Shown: piece after piece, positions 1-12,701 of the stretch
How the letters are laid out: every line of letters starts with the position of its first letter
How positions within the stretch are numbered: position 1 is the first letter of the stretch
Origin: Ehretia macrophylla
Taxonomy: Eukaryota > Streptophyta > Magnoliopsida > Boraginales > Ehretiaceae
Assembly: GCA_037974665.1 (NCBI GenBank)
Contig: CM075778.1
Coordinates: 6,127,001-6,191,000, forward strand
DNA: 64,000 nucleotides
Direction: 5' to 3'
The notes under the pieces: generated by a model
What the model was told of the DNA's origin: nothing
Seen by the model: the letters and a program-made list of their open reading frames with translations, nothing else
Databases searched by the model: none
Made by a program: the position numbers and the translations under genes

Positions 1-175
1 TAGAGACAAAATTGAAAATTTTAAAAAATAATATGGATGAAATTGAAACTTTTTAAGAAATAATAAAGACGAAATTAAAATTTTTGAAGAAAAATAAGGA
101 TGAAATTAAAAATAAAAATAATAATAAAAATGAAATTAATTTTTTTTGAAAATAATAGGAACTAAATATGCTATT
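1..175. repeat. Degenerate AT-rich tandem repeat at the left edge
   Basis: Four to five imperfect copies of a unit of roughly 35-40 bp, recognisable by the core GATGAAATTAAAA followed by a T-rich stretch and GAAAAATAAT. The array is cut by the window edge, so its full size and parent element are unknown. It may be the end of an old LTR or a simple AT-rich minisatellite. No coding potential is seen. Confidence 0.4.
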
Positions 176-658
176 TTCTCTTTTAAATTTGTGCATAAGG
201 TTGATTAAACTAATCTCATACAATGAAGTAAAAGTATTATTACGATTGAGATGTCCTATATCGTTGCTCAGAATCATATAAAAGGAGTTACTTTTGGCTG
301 GTTAAATAAACTCTTTTCAGAAAATGTTAGTAGTTGAGATGAATGTATACAATAATAGAAGGGACAAAATTAGAAACGGGATGATACAAGAAAAAATGAG
401 AGTAGTCCCATTGATAATAAGTTAAGGGAGAATCCTGAACATGTTCAGAAGCAATCAGTGGAGACACCTATTAGCATGTAAAAAAAATATAGAGCTTGTC
501 CAAGATGAGAAGGGCATATAAAAACTTAAGATAAGTTAAATGAGATGGTAATATGAGATGTTGTATATATAGAACTTACAGATAGAATGAATTTCGATAA
601 TAATAAGTAATATCGTTAGATTTATAAATTTGGCTCACAAAAAAAAAAAAAACAACGT
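176..658. other. Intergenic, nothing recognised
   Basis: AT-rich DNA without a supportable gene, RNA or terminal repeats. It ends in an A-run immediately before the target site of the MITE. Confidence 0.5.
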
Positions 659-661
659 TTA

Positions 662-1328
662 GGCTGCGTTTGTTTGCCGTAAAATAACTTATTTGTGAAA
701 AATATTTTCAGTGGAAAATGTTTTCTTGGAAAATAAAATATTTTTCTCCGTTTGTTTACCGTAAAATAACTTGTTTGTGGAAAATGTTTTCTTGGAAAAT
801 GTTTTTAGTGAAAAATGTTTTCCTGAGCTCCGTTTGTTTGCCGTAAAATAACTTGTTAAAGGAAAATATTTTCCTGGAAAATAAAATATTGTGAAATATT
901 TTCTGGTATTTGGATGTACAATAAAAAATATTTTACGACATAAGATTTATATATAAAAAAAATATACACATAAAATAGGGGTGGTTAAGTTCCGAAAAAT
1001 ATTTTCATCTCCCAAAGAAATGAAAACATTTTCCCAAATTTTGAACTAGCCGTCATTTTTGACCGGAAAATATTTTCCAGTTGACCAATTTTCCGGTGTT
1101 ACCAAACAGTGGAAAATCTCTAAAAAGTAGTCTACCATTTTTGACCAGAAAATATTTTTCGGTTGACCAATTTTCCGGTATTACCAAACACAGAAAAATT
1201 TTCAAAAAGTAGCCACCATTTTTTACTGGAAAATATTTTCTAATTGATCAATTTTTCAGTGTTACCAAACATCGTAAAAATAAAAAAATATTTTCCGAAA
1301 GAATATTTTACGGCAAACAAACGGAGCC
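662..1328. mobile_element. PIF/Harbinger (Tourist-like) MITE with internal repeats
   Basis: The ends form inverted repeats of about 25 bp. The left end begins GGCTGCGTTTGTTTGCCGTA and the reverse complement of the right end begins GGCTCCGTTTGTTTGCCGTA, one mismatch. Both sides carry TTA (659-661 and 1329-1331), the target duplication expected of PIF/Harbinger elements. The TIR motif recurs internally near 750 and 832. The right half holds about three ~78-bp units built on GGAAAATATTTTCC followed by GTTGACCAATTTTCCGGTGT (near 1070, 1145 and 1225). No transposase is present, so it is non-autonomous. It lies about 950 bp upstream of the GLYK start codon. Confidence 0.82.
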
Positions 1329-1331
1329 TTA

Positions 1332-2277
1332 ATTTATAAAACTTAGAAATAAAAACTCTTTGAAAGATATTCGTCAAGTTTTTTTCTTAACGTTTATAGT
1401 TAAAAATTATGAATTAATTATATTTCCATGCTTTAAAAGGAATCACACATATAATGATTAAAAGGGATATCTAGAAAGAGAACCTCTGTCGGCTATCATC
1501 GTACCCTACAACATGTTATTCCACTTTTCTCAAAAAGGACAATAATTATCTTAAACTACCTTAGGGCCATGAATCCTAATTTTCCAAATAAAAAATCGAT
1601 TTGAAAAAAGAGGAAAAGGCTAAGAGAGCACAAAATTATGAAACAAAGATGAATTATTAGCCCTGGGTCGGACTGAGTGATTATATGTTTACTTGTTATA
1701 GTTGAAAGTCTTAAATTTTATTGCATGTTTTTTATTAATTCAGAGTTTACGTTAGAACATGTTTGTTATTTTATTTTTAAAGAGATATAACGTTGGTTAT
1801 ATAACAATAAATTTATAAAATATTTTACTTTTTTTTATTTTTCTCTAATAAGATCGTCAATTATTCTTAAGAAATTGTCCAATTCTAATATTCTAAAGAA
1901 TTGTTTAAAGCCAAAGTTGGTTAACAATTTGCACACCAATTAATTTCTCTAAACACATGCACTAATCTGTAGACTTCATGTCAATGAATCATACTCTAAC
2001 AATCTTCATCTAAAGGTACGCTACAACATGTTGCTGCACATAAAAGTTTATACTAGTGAATTGAATCTAATTTGATTTTATTTAAAATGAATTATTTGTC
2101 GTAATATTAAAAAAAAAAAAAGTACTATTAAATGATTCTTAAAGATGTGGATCGTAAAGAGGATGCAAACTAACCAAAAATATCAACCGCAAGGTTCTTT
2201 GTAAGCCAACCCAAACCAGCTGTGTTAACTGTCAGCATTTCAGCTCACCCACACACACATCACACACACAGACAAAG
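1332..2277. promoter_or_regulatory. Upstream region of GLYK (promoter position, no clear core box)
   Basis: This AT-rich spacer between the MITE and the GLYK start codon must contain the promoter by position. The last ~50 bp before the ATG are CA-rich (CACACACACATCACACACACAG), typical of a plant 5' leader. I see no convincing TATA box at a sensible distance. That is common for nuclear photosynthesis genes, so the transcription start is not placed. Confidence 0.35.
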
Positions 2278-5200
2278 ATGACAATGGCAGTGCTGAACAT
2301 GTTATCACAGCCCACAAGGCCATGGCTGCTGATGTCACCCTCCACAGCATCCTCTACCCACAATTATAACAGTAATGATTGTTTTTCTTGTTATAGTAAT
2401 GCTAACAAGAGCTCAACATTACACTCTTCATGTAGTCCATTACGTGCGAATTTATCAGGTAAATATTATCTTCTTCTTTTTTTTTTTTCTTGCTACAAAT
2501 TTAATTTATTTATTTTTGTTAATTTTGAGCTGATCCCACCCGACAAAGCTTAGTTTGGTTGGTTATTTTTGTTAATTTTGAGATGGGTATTTTGAAGATT
2601 TTTTTTTGGAATCTTTTATTAGTTTTTCTATTTTTCTTTTTTGTTCTTTATTGCATGCTTATGCTCTTTTTTATTGCATATGGGGTTAGTTAAAATTATA
2701 AAAGATGTTAATTTTATTAATTTCATGCCATGAATGTAGTTTTGGTCTTCTCTTGAATATTCCTTACAGATAATAAAGTTAAAATGGAAAAAATGAAGGT
2801 GGGAAATAATCTTAGCATCAATCGTGTCACGCACTAGATCCAGAATTCTGAAACAACATAGGAGACCGATAACTCAAAATGATTCACCCAAGTTATAATT
2901 TAAACACTGGAAACTAACTTATGTATCACTCTCATATTGTGTCTCACACCAGTGTGGTGGAATTGAAAATTCAGATAATATCTTGGGCAAGAAAAAAGAA
3001 AAGAATCATGCTATATTGGTGTAACAGTTGAAAGAATAATATGCAATATAGTTCTAAGTGAAAAGGAAAAGGAAAAGGAAAAGGAAAATGAAAATAATAT
3101 CGGTATAAATGTTCAAGAAGGCAGGTATTGTTAATTATTATTATTTTTTTCCGAATTTTTGGGTCCTTTTGAATTGCATTTTGGCTCGACTTTAATTCTG
3201 GAATTACACTAGTTAAGAGAACAGAATATTTCTTCCTTAGTTAAGTTGACAGTGCAAATTTGTCAGAAATTAGTAGTCAGAGTAGTAATTGTATCCTGTT
3301 GGTTCAGAATGGTCATATCATGTGTATTTGCAATTTGGTCGTGTACATCGGTTTTTGTTGAAGAGCCATTTTTGTTCTTGATATGGAATTAGATGTTTTC
3401 ACGAATCACGAGCATATATCGATCTTTTTGGTTGATAGTTGCATAGTCTTTATTTTATGGAAGTGTTCGTTGATAATGCAGGCAAACTTTTAGTACTGTT
3501 GGATGCTGCGTGTATTTTTGTTTTCTTTTGTTTCCCGTTGATAAATATAGAGATATTGCTAATGCAGGTAGTAGAGGTTCATCATGGCTGCAAGATAATT
3601 CTTCCAATCATGAAAATGTTGCCCAAAATGGAAGGAAACGAGGTCCTTTGCGTATATTTCCATCAACACCTGCACAAGTCTCCTCTGTCAAGGACCTCTT
3701 TGAATTCATATGCTCCGGTCCCCTTATTGAAAAAACTGGTCTGACTTCAGAGAAGGTGGCTGAGTCGATTGACAAGTGGTTAATGTATGGATCGTACATA
3801 TGTAGATTGTTTCAGCTCAACGAGCTCTATCTAACAGAGCCTCAAAAAGTTCGAATTTATCACTACTATGTCCCGGTCTTTCTATGGTGTGAAAAGGAAA
3901 TTTCTCTTCATACATCTAAGTATAAAGAAGGAGAAGAAGTACCTCCTCTGGTGGTAGGCATCTAATGCTCTATATTACACCACCAAGCTTTTTCATTTGG
4001 TTAAAGTGGCTGACAATTATTAGTTTCATATGATTGCACAATTGGCCTATGGAATAGAGATCCAGAATGCAATATAGACTGCTAAAGTTGCAATCTTTTT
4101 GATGCAGATTGGTTTTAGTGCTCCGCAAGGTTGTGGAAAAACAACGCTAGTCTTTGCACTAGAGTATCTTTTTCGAGTCACTGGAAGGTAGAGTGAAGAA
4201 TGGTGTTGTTCGTTCAAATACATGCGTTTTTATCATTTGTTGACCTCAAAATTAGAAATCATGTGATACTACAACTGCTGCATTTTATATCTCAGGAAGT
4301 GTGCAACTCTATCTATTGATGATTTTTATTTAACAGCTGAGGATCAGGTAGTGATCTGGGGAATATCCAGCCGACTTTTGCTATCTGATCTTCTTGCTCT
4401 CTGGCTATTCAGCCTCATCTAACTGCAATTTTGATTTCCTTACAGGCGAAACTGAGGGAAAGCAATCCAGGAAATGCACTTTTAGAGGTAACAAATCAAT
4501 GCATTCTTAAATAAGTTGTTCGACCTCTGTGATAACAAAATGATGGAGCTTTCAACTTCTGAATTCCAGTTCCGTGGAAATGCTGGAAGCCATGATCTTT
4601 CATTATCTATCGAGACACTAACAGCTCTAAGCAAATTGACTAAGGAAGGTTAGTGTTTTTTTTTTTTTTTTGGTCAGAGGAGGGTTAGTGTTGACCATTG
4701 TTTTTCTTTCACGCCCTTTTTTCTATGGGAAATAGAAAATGAATTACATGTTTTAACTGTACAGGTACAAAGATGAAGCTTCCTCGATACGATAAAGTAC
4801 GCACTATACATCCCTATCAAAGTTCATGATCTACGTAATTTGAACATACATATTTGCCAACATCATGATTTTTTGCTTTGCAGTCTGCATATAATGGTAG
4901 AGGTGACAGAGCGGATCCTTCAACATGGCCGGAGGTCGAAGGGCCTCTCACGGTACGCCAAAGTTCACCTTAGAGCTGTAACTTCTGTGGGCTGGCTCAA
5001 AATTTAGAAAGTGTCCTTCACTTTTGAATCAATTGCATCTATAGTATACAATTTTCTGGTCATGGATGAGATCTTTCAATGATCGTCTAACTATGTTCCT
5101 TGATCTGGACCAATTGGTCTAAATTGCTCTAGTTTGTTATTATGGGCTCGGTTGACTTTATTTGCTCGTGTTGACCTTTTTATTCTATTCTATTCCTCGC

Positions 5201-5942
5201 ATAGATTAGTCCAATACTTACGAAATATAATCTTTTGATTTTTCTCCTTGTGGTTAATTAGGCTATTCTATTTGAGGGCTGGATGCTCGGTTTTAAACCA
5301 ATCCCATCTGAAGTTGTCAAAGCTGTTGATCCTCAGGTTAGACGACTCAATGCTGATATAGGGTACGACATTCCTGCTGCTGCATTCACTATCTAGTTTG
5401 TTAGCTTAATTTGCATATTCATTTTGCAGCTGGAGACAGTGAATAGGAACTTGCAAACTTATTATGATGCATGGGACAAATTTGTAAAATCATGGATCGT
5501 TATCAAGATACAAGACCCAAGTTGTGTCTACCAGTGGCGATTGCAGGTTGATTTTGATGTTCACATCATTGTCCTCTCAGTCTTCGCCAAACTTTTTATC
5601 ACAATAAGTGTATAACAGGTCTCTTTGTCATTATTCAGGCAGAGGTTGCCATGAGGAATGATGGAAAGCCTGGGATGTCTGATGAGGAGGTCCGGATAAG
5701 AGCATCTATTCTCATCTTAATTAGATGCTTCAAAGCAGCATGCAATAGTTAGAAATGTTTAGAGATTGATATATAATTTCTTTTCTGCTTCTCTGTAGGT
5801 TTTGGATTTTGTTTCGCGGTACTTGCCAGCGTATAATGCTTATCTCCCTACCCTCTACAAGGAGGGGCCAGATGGTTCAGATCCGGAGCATCTCCTTGTC
5901 ATTGAAATTGATGAAGGAAGAAATCCCATCCTTTATAGCTAG
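2278..5942 (+). CDS. GLYK: D-glycerate 3-kinase, chloroplastic (12 exons)
   Basis: Phosphorylates D-glycerate with ATP to 3-phosphoglycerate in the chloroplast stroma, the final step of photorespiration. Exons by GT-AG splicing and frame: 2278-2458, 3568-3953, 4108-4187, 4296-4347, 4446-4487, 4570-4648, 4765-4796, 4884-4952, 5262-5336, 5430-5546, 5639-5689 and 5799-5942. The phases join cleanly to 435 codons, close to the plant family length of about 450. The Ser/Thr-rich N-terminus (roughly residues 1-60) fits a plastid transit peptide. Exon 3 carries the P-loop GFSAPQGCGKTTL (about residue 191), exon 4 the kinase motif SIDDFYL, exon 8 the RGDRADPSTWP segment, exon 9 FEGWMLGF, and the C-terminus reads EIDEGRNPILYS. 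All key motifs are intact. Intron 1 is long (1109 bp). Expression is likely light-linked as for other photorespiratory genes; this is family knowledge, not seen here. Confidence 0.95.
3061..3088. repeat. (AAAAGG)n microsatellite in GLYK intron 1
   Basis: Four to five units of AAAAGG on the plus strand within intron 1, followed by AAAATG. A simple-sequence repeat with no effect expected on the reading frame. Confidence 0.7.
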
Positions 5943-8566
5943 GTAAATATTGGACTTATTACCCGGTGCAGCACAATTTTTTGTTTTTATTCAAAATATG
6001 ACGCATGTGCACGACTACTAGTCAGGGAAAATAGTAATTATCATTCTTAATTCAATTTTATGTAGATAAAATTCTAAGCGAAAGAAATAAATAGTTTTGT
6101 TAAAGGAAAATGTTCACTTTTTTTAATTTAGTTGAATGTTAGTTTCAGACATAAGTAGATTGTGCCTGGAAAAATGTTATGTTAGGGGAACCTATTCTTC
6201 CTGCTTACTACTATTGATCGAGTACTTACAGCACCATATTCTGCTGTAACTCAATGCGCTCGAGGAAATAAGATATAGAGGGGTTTTTCCAGTTTGCATT
6301 CCGTGTGTTCGGAAACTGTGACACTTTCTCTCCCGATAGATTTTGGTGGCCACTTATTTGGTGCCAAGTGTAGTGCACATTTGCGACTAAATGCGTATTC
6401 TTTAGAATTTGCAGATAGTTCAATTCATACTGTAAGCCAAATTATACATGCATGCACTGTGAAATTCACAAGCTCACCACACTGATCATTTGCACACTTC
6501 TTACACACAAGAACAGAAATTACTAAAAGAGCATAGAAGCACAAACATCAAATAGTAGCTCCATGGATATAAAGAACATTAGGAACATTTACAGCAGAAA
6601 AGATCCAAACAGCACTGGCATGTCTCATAGCAGCAAAAACAGCAGCACAACGCGAACAAACTACATCAAGGAAGTGTAAGTATCAGCTGAATGAATCCAG
6701 GTAGTGTAACACAATTGAAATATAGAAAGCATAGGTTTAACATAACAAGCATAGAGGAAGCCTTTCTCGTCGTGACGTCGCTTCACATGATCAACATATG
6801 AATGCCTGGGGGCGTCCGTGCTCTTCAGCTCCAGAGGTTCTTTTGTTGATTGAAGTGCAGATTAGTTAGCCAAATGTTTGGTTTATATAGTAATGGTGGT
6901 TTAGTGAATTGCTTATAGCTTAAGGATTTTGTGGCATTATACTTCTATTATCCTCCTTTTTTATGCACAATATTCATCTAGTTCAAGTTGATCTCTGTGA
7001 ATGTCTCTATCAATTGCTCAATGGTTTTCGAATTTTCTGCTAAGCAAAATCATTTTCCTAGTTTTTTTTTTTTTTTTTTTTTCTATTCTTTTTCCAGGTA
7101 ACATTAGGGGTTGCTCTAGACAAACGTTTAATTCTCCCATTTGTGTGGGGCTCACCCCTCTTACAGAATAACGTCCGTCTGACAAGATGCAAGGATTTCC
7201 ACAACATTAGGAAAGTAGCATGTCTGATTGGATATGCGACTAGTCTATCCCACAAAACTAGATACGATTCTACGTTTTACCTTATAATACTGCAGTGAAA
7301 ATTATCACATTAGCCCAGTTAAAAACTGAATTTAATGAGGATTTGATTGATCTAACACGTACACATCATGGACATCTAATTTAATAAACCTTATGGTTAT
7401 AAAAATGTGGATCATTGCCCCTAGTGTCTAATAAGGTGTGGAGGTTTTCTGTCATGTTTTTATAAACTATAGGGTTATTAGATTGTTATAGTACCGCAAA
7501 GTTTAGCGTGCAATTTCGACAAAATATTAGATATGTTTTTTGCATTTTACCCAATATTATCAAGGTTGGAAAACCATGGCGCCACACACACTCCTTTCCA
7601 TGAAAGAAGAGATCACAGGTTTGGAAATGTCTTCTTTTAATGAAGGAGGCAAAACTATCGTGCTTCCATTATCAATACGCGATTAAAGGGCATCCCCATT
7701 TTCTCAGCAAGATTTAGCAAAAAATGTTGCAATGTACATATATAGTTGAAAGAGACTTATTTTTCTTTCTTTTTAGGAAAATAGGAAAGAGGAAAAGAGG
7801 AAAAATAAGATGAAAAAGTATGAACAAACAATTTTCTGATTGTTTCTGGATGTAGATGAGGTAAACCTCTGAAGTTATAGCTAACGACATTTGAAATATT
7901 TCAATTATCTACATAGCTTTTCAATATGGCATGAATGAAAGGGCTGATCCACACTTGAAGTTGTGGGAACTGTGGTTTCCACGAACCGCATAAAATTTTT
8001 CAGTATATGAATAACATACTTTTTGTCTACAAATTATCTAGCCCCACATAATCACTATTTTTTGTCTCAAAAATCACTTGATTCCCATCAATAAAATATT
8101 TTAAATTCACCAATGAATGAATAACGTGTGTTGTATCCTCCATCAAATATTATGAAGTATGAAGAAACAATTTTCTTTTTTATAATTATTATTCTTTTTT
8201 TTTTCTTATTGTCATCTTGCATAACAGCGAACAATATTACCACTAGATCAAAACTCTAGTGGCGGATGCCATCTTTTTTCAAAAATATTTTATTCCACCT
8301 AAATGGATGTGGAAAAATCTCAGAATGAGAAATAATTTGTATACATTATTGGCATTCAAAAATGCTGAATATCGGATTTGCTATACATAAATTGGTCCAC
8401 GTCGTGAGAACATGAAGGAATGTAATTGTATTAGCATCCTCTAAGATGGAAAAATAGGTGTAAAAAAGTATAAATCATGATTACGGATTATTGAATTGGA
8501 TTAGATGGCATATTGCATATATTTATTTATGAAATATGCCTAATTTTGCTATTGCAACATAACATT
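5943..8566. other. GLYK 3' flank and intergenic DNA
   Basis: The first few hundred bases should be the GLYK 3' UTR; AATAAA-like signals occur (for example near 6088), but the end is not fixed. Beyond that no gene is supportable: open frames are under 70 codons with no recognisable motif. A T-run at 7062-7082 followed by about 190 bp of moderate-GC sequence (7099-7255) looks like a minus-strand retroposon tail, but I could not find a target duplication. A purine-rich tract lies at 7778-7815. Confidence 0.4.
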
Positions 8567-8785
8567 GAGTCAGTCTTAAAGGTTAGGTGAAATGTTCGGG
8601 TAGTAACTTGTTGTGATCAAAGATTCTATGTTAAGTTTATTCTATGCCATTATAAATTGTACATGACTTTTGATAGACATGGTGAATGCGTTGGAACGTC
8701 CCATTGTATCATGTTATTTATAACCTTAAAAAAGATCTGTTGTGATCTTATTTACAATGAATTACTCGTAAAAAAAAAAAAAAAG
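8567..8785 (+). repeat. SINE copy, plus strand
   Basis: The head GTCTTAAAGGTTAGGTGAAA aligns with the head of the minus-strand copy at 14043-14267, and the next bases GTAGTAACTTGTTGTGATCA also match. The copy ends in an A-run (8770-8784). TGAGTCA occurs just before the head and just after the A-run, a possible 7-bp TSD that is too short to be sure of. The internal pol III boxes are degenerate. Confidence 0.6.
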
Positions 8786-9216
8786 TACTGAGTCATGTAT
8801 CTGATTACGATTGTGATATAATAAAATCAAATTAGAGCCGTGTAGCCAGAAATCATTATCTGTTAATGAGGCTCTTTATTTATTTATTTTTGTCTTTTTC
8901 AATAAAGTCTATCTTCTAAAATAGTAGTACTGATTTAGACACATCCTGAATTTATTCCACCTCTGAAAAGGACTCAAATATTGGAATTAAATGTATGATA
9001 TGAGAACAAATTAATTATGGTGCCCAGAGAAGATAGGAAAATGATATTTCTGATGATGTCATAACATTATGAATGAAATTTAATAATTATGAATTATTAA
9101 GATTATTTTTTATAAATGTATCAATAATGCACAACTATTAACTCTCACGAATAACAAAATAACATTATGATCAAATCCATTCAATTAAAGGGTAACCAAT
9201 TGTAATTAGATCTTGG
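8786..9216. other. Intergenic, nothing recognised
   Basis: AT-rich, no open frame of note and no repeat ends found. Confidence 0.4.
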
Positions 9217-9314
9217 AGTGAGCTTCATAGAATTTTTTTTTTTTTTTTTAGATAAGCAAGAGAAACGAATTTCATTAAAAGAAATGAACGAAAACAATAG
9301 TGAGCTTCATAGAA
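9217..9314 (-). mobile_element. 5'-truncated LINE 3' end with 16-bp target duplication
   Basis: AGTGAGCTTCATAGAA occurs exactly at 9217-9232 and 9299-9314. Between them (9233-9298) is a T-run followed by sequence whose reverse complement contains TTAATGAAATTCGTTTCTC and ends in a poly(A) tail. This is the look of a plant L1-type LINE 3' end, inserted on the minus strand and truncated to about 66 bp. The perfect long TSD shows target-primed reverse transcription and a fairly recent insertion. Confidence 0.8.
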
Positions 9315-11828
9315 GCTGGCTTTGAAGGATTCAGAAGTTTAAGTAAAAGCAAATGGTCATGTCTAGATAATGCTATCTAAGCTATTCATCTTTCTTATAA
9401 CTTTTTCATGTTGGGTATATTTTCTCTTTTCTTTTTTCTTTATTTTTTTGAGTCAACGAGTATATTTTTCACAGATTTAATAATTTAAACTTAAACAATT
9501 GTTTTTTCTCTTCAAATTCTATATAAGCCACTCATCTTTATTGTCTTTGATATTTTCCTCATTAACTCATACTTATTATAATAACATTCTCCCATTCACC
9601 CTTTTTGACTCCTCTTTTAACTTGAGGCAATGTTGGCATATTAACTTGGTATTTATAGGCTGTGTTTCAGGAAAGTAAGTGAAGGAAAAATACCAAATTA
9701 TCGTAACAAAGCAGAAGCATATCTTAGATCGAAATGTCATAGACTTGTTTGCCATTAATCATCTCTCAATAATTGTAGGGTGTAAGAAATTATATGAGTT
9801 GTGCTTGTGCTCAATCATATAACATGATAAGTTAATCATATATCAGAATTTGTTTTTAATTTTTGTTTGTAGTAATTAAGTTAATTGCTATAATAAAATG
9901 CATCCCTTTTGGTTCTTTTTTAGAGAGAAATATTTTTGTCAAGCAGTAGAAAAGTAAAAAAAGGAAAGGGAGAATAAGCTTGTACAATTTCAACGCATTT
10001 ACAGCCATTACTTTGTCAACTTTGCATTCGGAATATGAGTACTCAAGAATTGGAGTATTTGATTATAAAATACTGAAAATTTATTTATTTTATTATTTAC
10101 TAATTCTATTATGGTGTACATGAGAAATACGTGTATTCTCACTTTAATAACTATATATGAATGCCTAATTAAAGAGGATGTACGTGAATAAGATATCATC
10201 AAATAAACCGTTGCCAAAACAAGGTTGATGCACCTTATCGTAATATTATAATATTATAAGAAAGATCTAATTATAATTAAATATTTATATGATTATAATA
10301 AAATGATCTGAACAGTTCATCAATATTAAATTCTTTCATCTGTTATAAGAGAATCCAAATGTTCTCGTAATTGATTTGCACCTCATACCTTAAATGGTTT
10401 CACGGGTTTTCAACATCAAATTTAATAAAGCCAACCACTAACTAGAACTGATTGTTCCAATGGGTGCCACCAGATAATGCTGTAGAATGTTTATTTATTC
10501 GATGATTTTGCAGTTTGCAAATTGAATCCGAGTGGCAAAATGGAGAATGAAATTGAAGCTAATTTTTGTAAATTAGGCTGATTTACGATATGGTATGCGT
10601 AGAACTAGCTCTTCACTCATAACTACTTTTTTCATGTTTTATGCGCTGAACCTTGGATTCACAAACGAGATTAACATTGTAAACTTAAAAATAAAGAAAT
10701 TATGTCTCAAATCTACTAGCCCAAAACGATGGATCCAATTTAATACTTCAACCCACGAACACTTATAAACCATACTCGTATCAAAGTATTTCCTTCTACT
10801 AACCAACATATTTCAGTCTTTCTCCATTTTACCTGATATTTCAAGCTGTAAAACAGTTTTTTAACTATCTGAAAAAACATACTTCCAAAGATAGTTCCAA
10901 ACATCCACAAGCCAGAATCATAATTATATGGACAGTTCATCACAATTTGATCCTTCATTACATTATAACGTTATGAGAAAATCCAAAGTACACAACAAAT
11001 CGGGAGTCCAGCCACTAAATTACAAAGGTTTAGGAAAGTTAAGCCGGAAGCACAAAGGCTTTGAGGCAGATCTGTTGCAAACAAGAACAATGCAGCTTGC
11101 GTTTCCAGAGTCCCTTCAGAGAAATAAATATACAGGTTGGGTAAACCACAAAATGGTTGACCACCTTTTGGTAAAGACAATGGATGAGCATACACGGATT
11201 GGATCTCTCTAATAATATTATTATATGATATGAAAGGGATCCAAATCCGGCATACACCACCACCAGTCTAACAACTCTAAACTGATGGGGGAAGCTTCAA
11301 AGAGCTCGATGATGCACATATTGCCCGAAATAAGATAAGAGAAAATCAAAAGAATAAGCGCCAACGCCAAGAATGACAATGAATGGTTGTTTTGAAAACA
11401 ATAGAGTGCCCTAAATATAGAATCAAAGAAAGCAATCTTAACTCATATATGAAGAAAGAAGGAGACAATACCCAGACTAGAAGAGCAGTTATATATAAAA
11501 GTTCTCTGCATATAGTAATAAGCGTAATCATTCAAATAATTGATAACCTTCTTACAGATCCGTAATGATCAACAAATATGATACTACACTCAAACATTGA
11601 TAGCTAAAACGTATTACAGACTGAATTAGAACAAGTACAAATGAAACAATATGAATGCCACTCCATCATATCATATGCTAGTAAATCAATGTCGCGACTT
11701 AACGAATACCAACTCCATCGGTGAAGGCCCTCAAAGTAACATACAGAAAGAATTAAGTAAACTAATATTAACCAGCCAATAATCCCAGCTATTCAAACAA
11801 GATCAAACAATGCTATAAGCTACATCCC
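9315..11828. other. Intergenic DNA and 3' flank of the glycosyltransferase gene
   Basis: No supportable gene. The part at about 10740-11700 is less AT-rich than the rest and has a 94-codon open frame (10928-11212, +) and overlapping frames on the other strand. None shows a known domain, a convincing start context or splice signals. Part of 11000-11828 may be a long 3' UTR of the minus-strand gene that ends at 11829. Confidence 0.35.
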
Positions 11829-12692
11829 CTAATCAGCTTTCTTCTCGGTTGCCTTCTTGTACTCTTCCAATTCATTCAACCACAGATCCCCAAACTCACA
11901 ATCCTTCCAGGCCTCAAACCACGGTCCACCAAGCGTATAATGAATCGCCCTAGGGAAGGTTTTCGGATCACCTTCCACAACCTTATTATGTCCAACAAGG
12001 AAATTCCAAACAAATGGAATCTCCCCAATCTCATCATCCTCCAACCACTGAAACCTATGCAGAAACGCCCCGGTCTGTGTATTCACAACCTCGGGGGTAA
12101 GCACCCGGTTTTTTGGGTGTCCACAATTGTACAACACCATAGATGACCAATTCTTCCTAGGATAAACAGTCTGCACAACACCATCCATTTTCGTAGTCTC
12201 CTTAGGAGTATAATCATGCTGAACACACATTATCGCGTACTTTTCATGAATCAAATCAGTTAATTCCTTAAAATCCCCTAAATACAAGAAATCACAGTCC
12301 ACAAACATAGCCCAACCATCATAATTAGCCAAATAAGGTGTCAAAAACCGCGAAAACGAGAACTCAGTGCTCTCTAATTTGCCCCTTTCACGCCAGTACA
12401 GACCCTTTTCACGCAATTCGGATTGCTTAATGGGGTGAATTTCAAGTGGGATTGAAGATCTTTTCAACAATGAGTAACGGCAAACCTCATATGCACCATC
12501 TTCACGTGGATCATACCCTATAAAAATCTTGAATGGCTTTGGATTTGGATTATTACCATTTTGTGCATTTTGTAAATTACCATTATCGCCATTGCTGACA
12601 TTAACAACAATTGAATCAGATTCAGCTTTTGGGTCTGCAGATTTGTTTACCTCTAACGTGTTTGAACGCAAATCTGCAATCACTGATGCCAT
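11829..12692 (-). CDS. Putative nucleotide-diphospho-sugar glycosyltransferase (CDI-like)
   Basis: A 287-residue protein in one coding exon. It belongs to a plant family of small GT-A-fold transferases annotated as nucleotide-diphospho-sugar transferases; I recall Arabidopsis CDI, linked to pollen tube growth, as a member, but this assignment is from memory. After an Asn-rich, poorly ordered N-terminus (about residues 1-53) the catalytic domain opens with KIFIGYDPREDGAYEVCRYS. A DXD-type metal-site motif lies in MFVDCDFLYLGDF (about residue 131). The C-terminal half contains NTQTGAFLHRFQWL and IHYTLGGPWF. No signal peptide or membrane span is seen, so it is probably soluble or peripheral; donor and acceptor are unknown. 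The start is chosen because it is the first ATG after the spliced leader, 9 bases past the acceptor. Confidence 0.85.
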   Translation of the reverse strand: MASVIADLRSNTLEVNKSADPKAESDSIVVNVSNGDNGNLQNAQNGNNPNPKPFKIFIGYDPREDGAYEVCRYSLLKRSSIPLEIHPIKQSELREKGLYWRERGKLESTEFSFSRFLTPYLANYDGWAMFVDCDFLYLGDFKELTDLIHEKYAIMCVQHDYTPKETTKMDGVVQTVYPRKNWSSMVLYNCGHPKNRVLTPEVVNTQTGAFLHRFQWLEDDEIGEIPFVWNFLVGHNKVVEGDPKTFPRAIHYTLGGPWFEAWKDCEFGDLWLNELEEYKKATEKKAD

Positions 12693-12701
12693 TTTTTAGC
12701 C

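Noticed and set aside
3439..3965. Two overlapping plus-strand open frames of 101 and 151 codons
   Set aside because: The 151-codon frame is intron 1 read into GLYK exon 2; the other is a shadow frame of the same exon.
7062..7255. Minus-strand retroposon with T-run
   Set aside because: No flanking duplication could be found and the body did not match the SINE family.
10928..11212. 94-codon open frame on plus, with overlapping frames on minus
   Set aside because: No domain, no splice or promoter context, and similar open length on both strands; it lies in the probable 3' flank of the glycosyltransferase gene.
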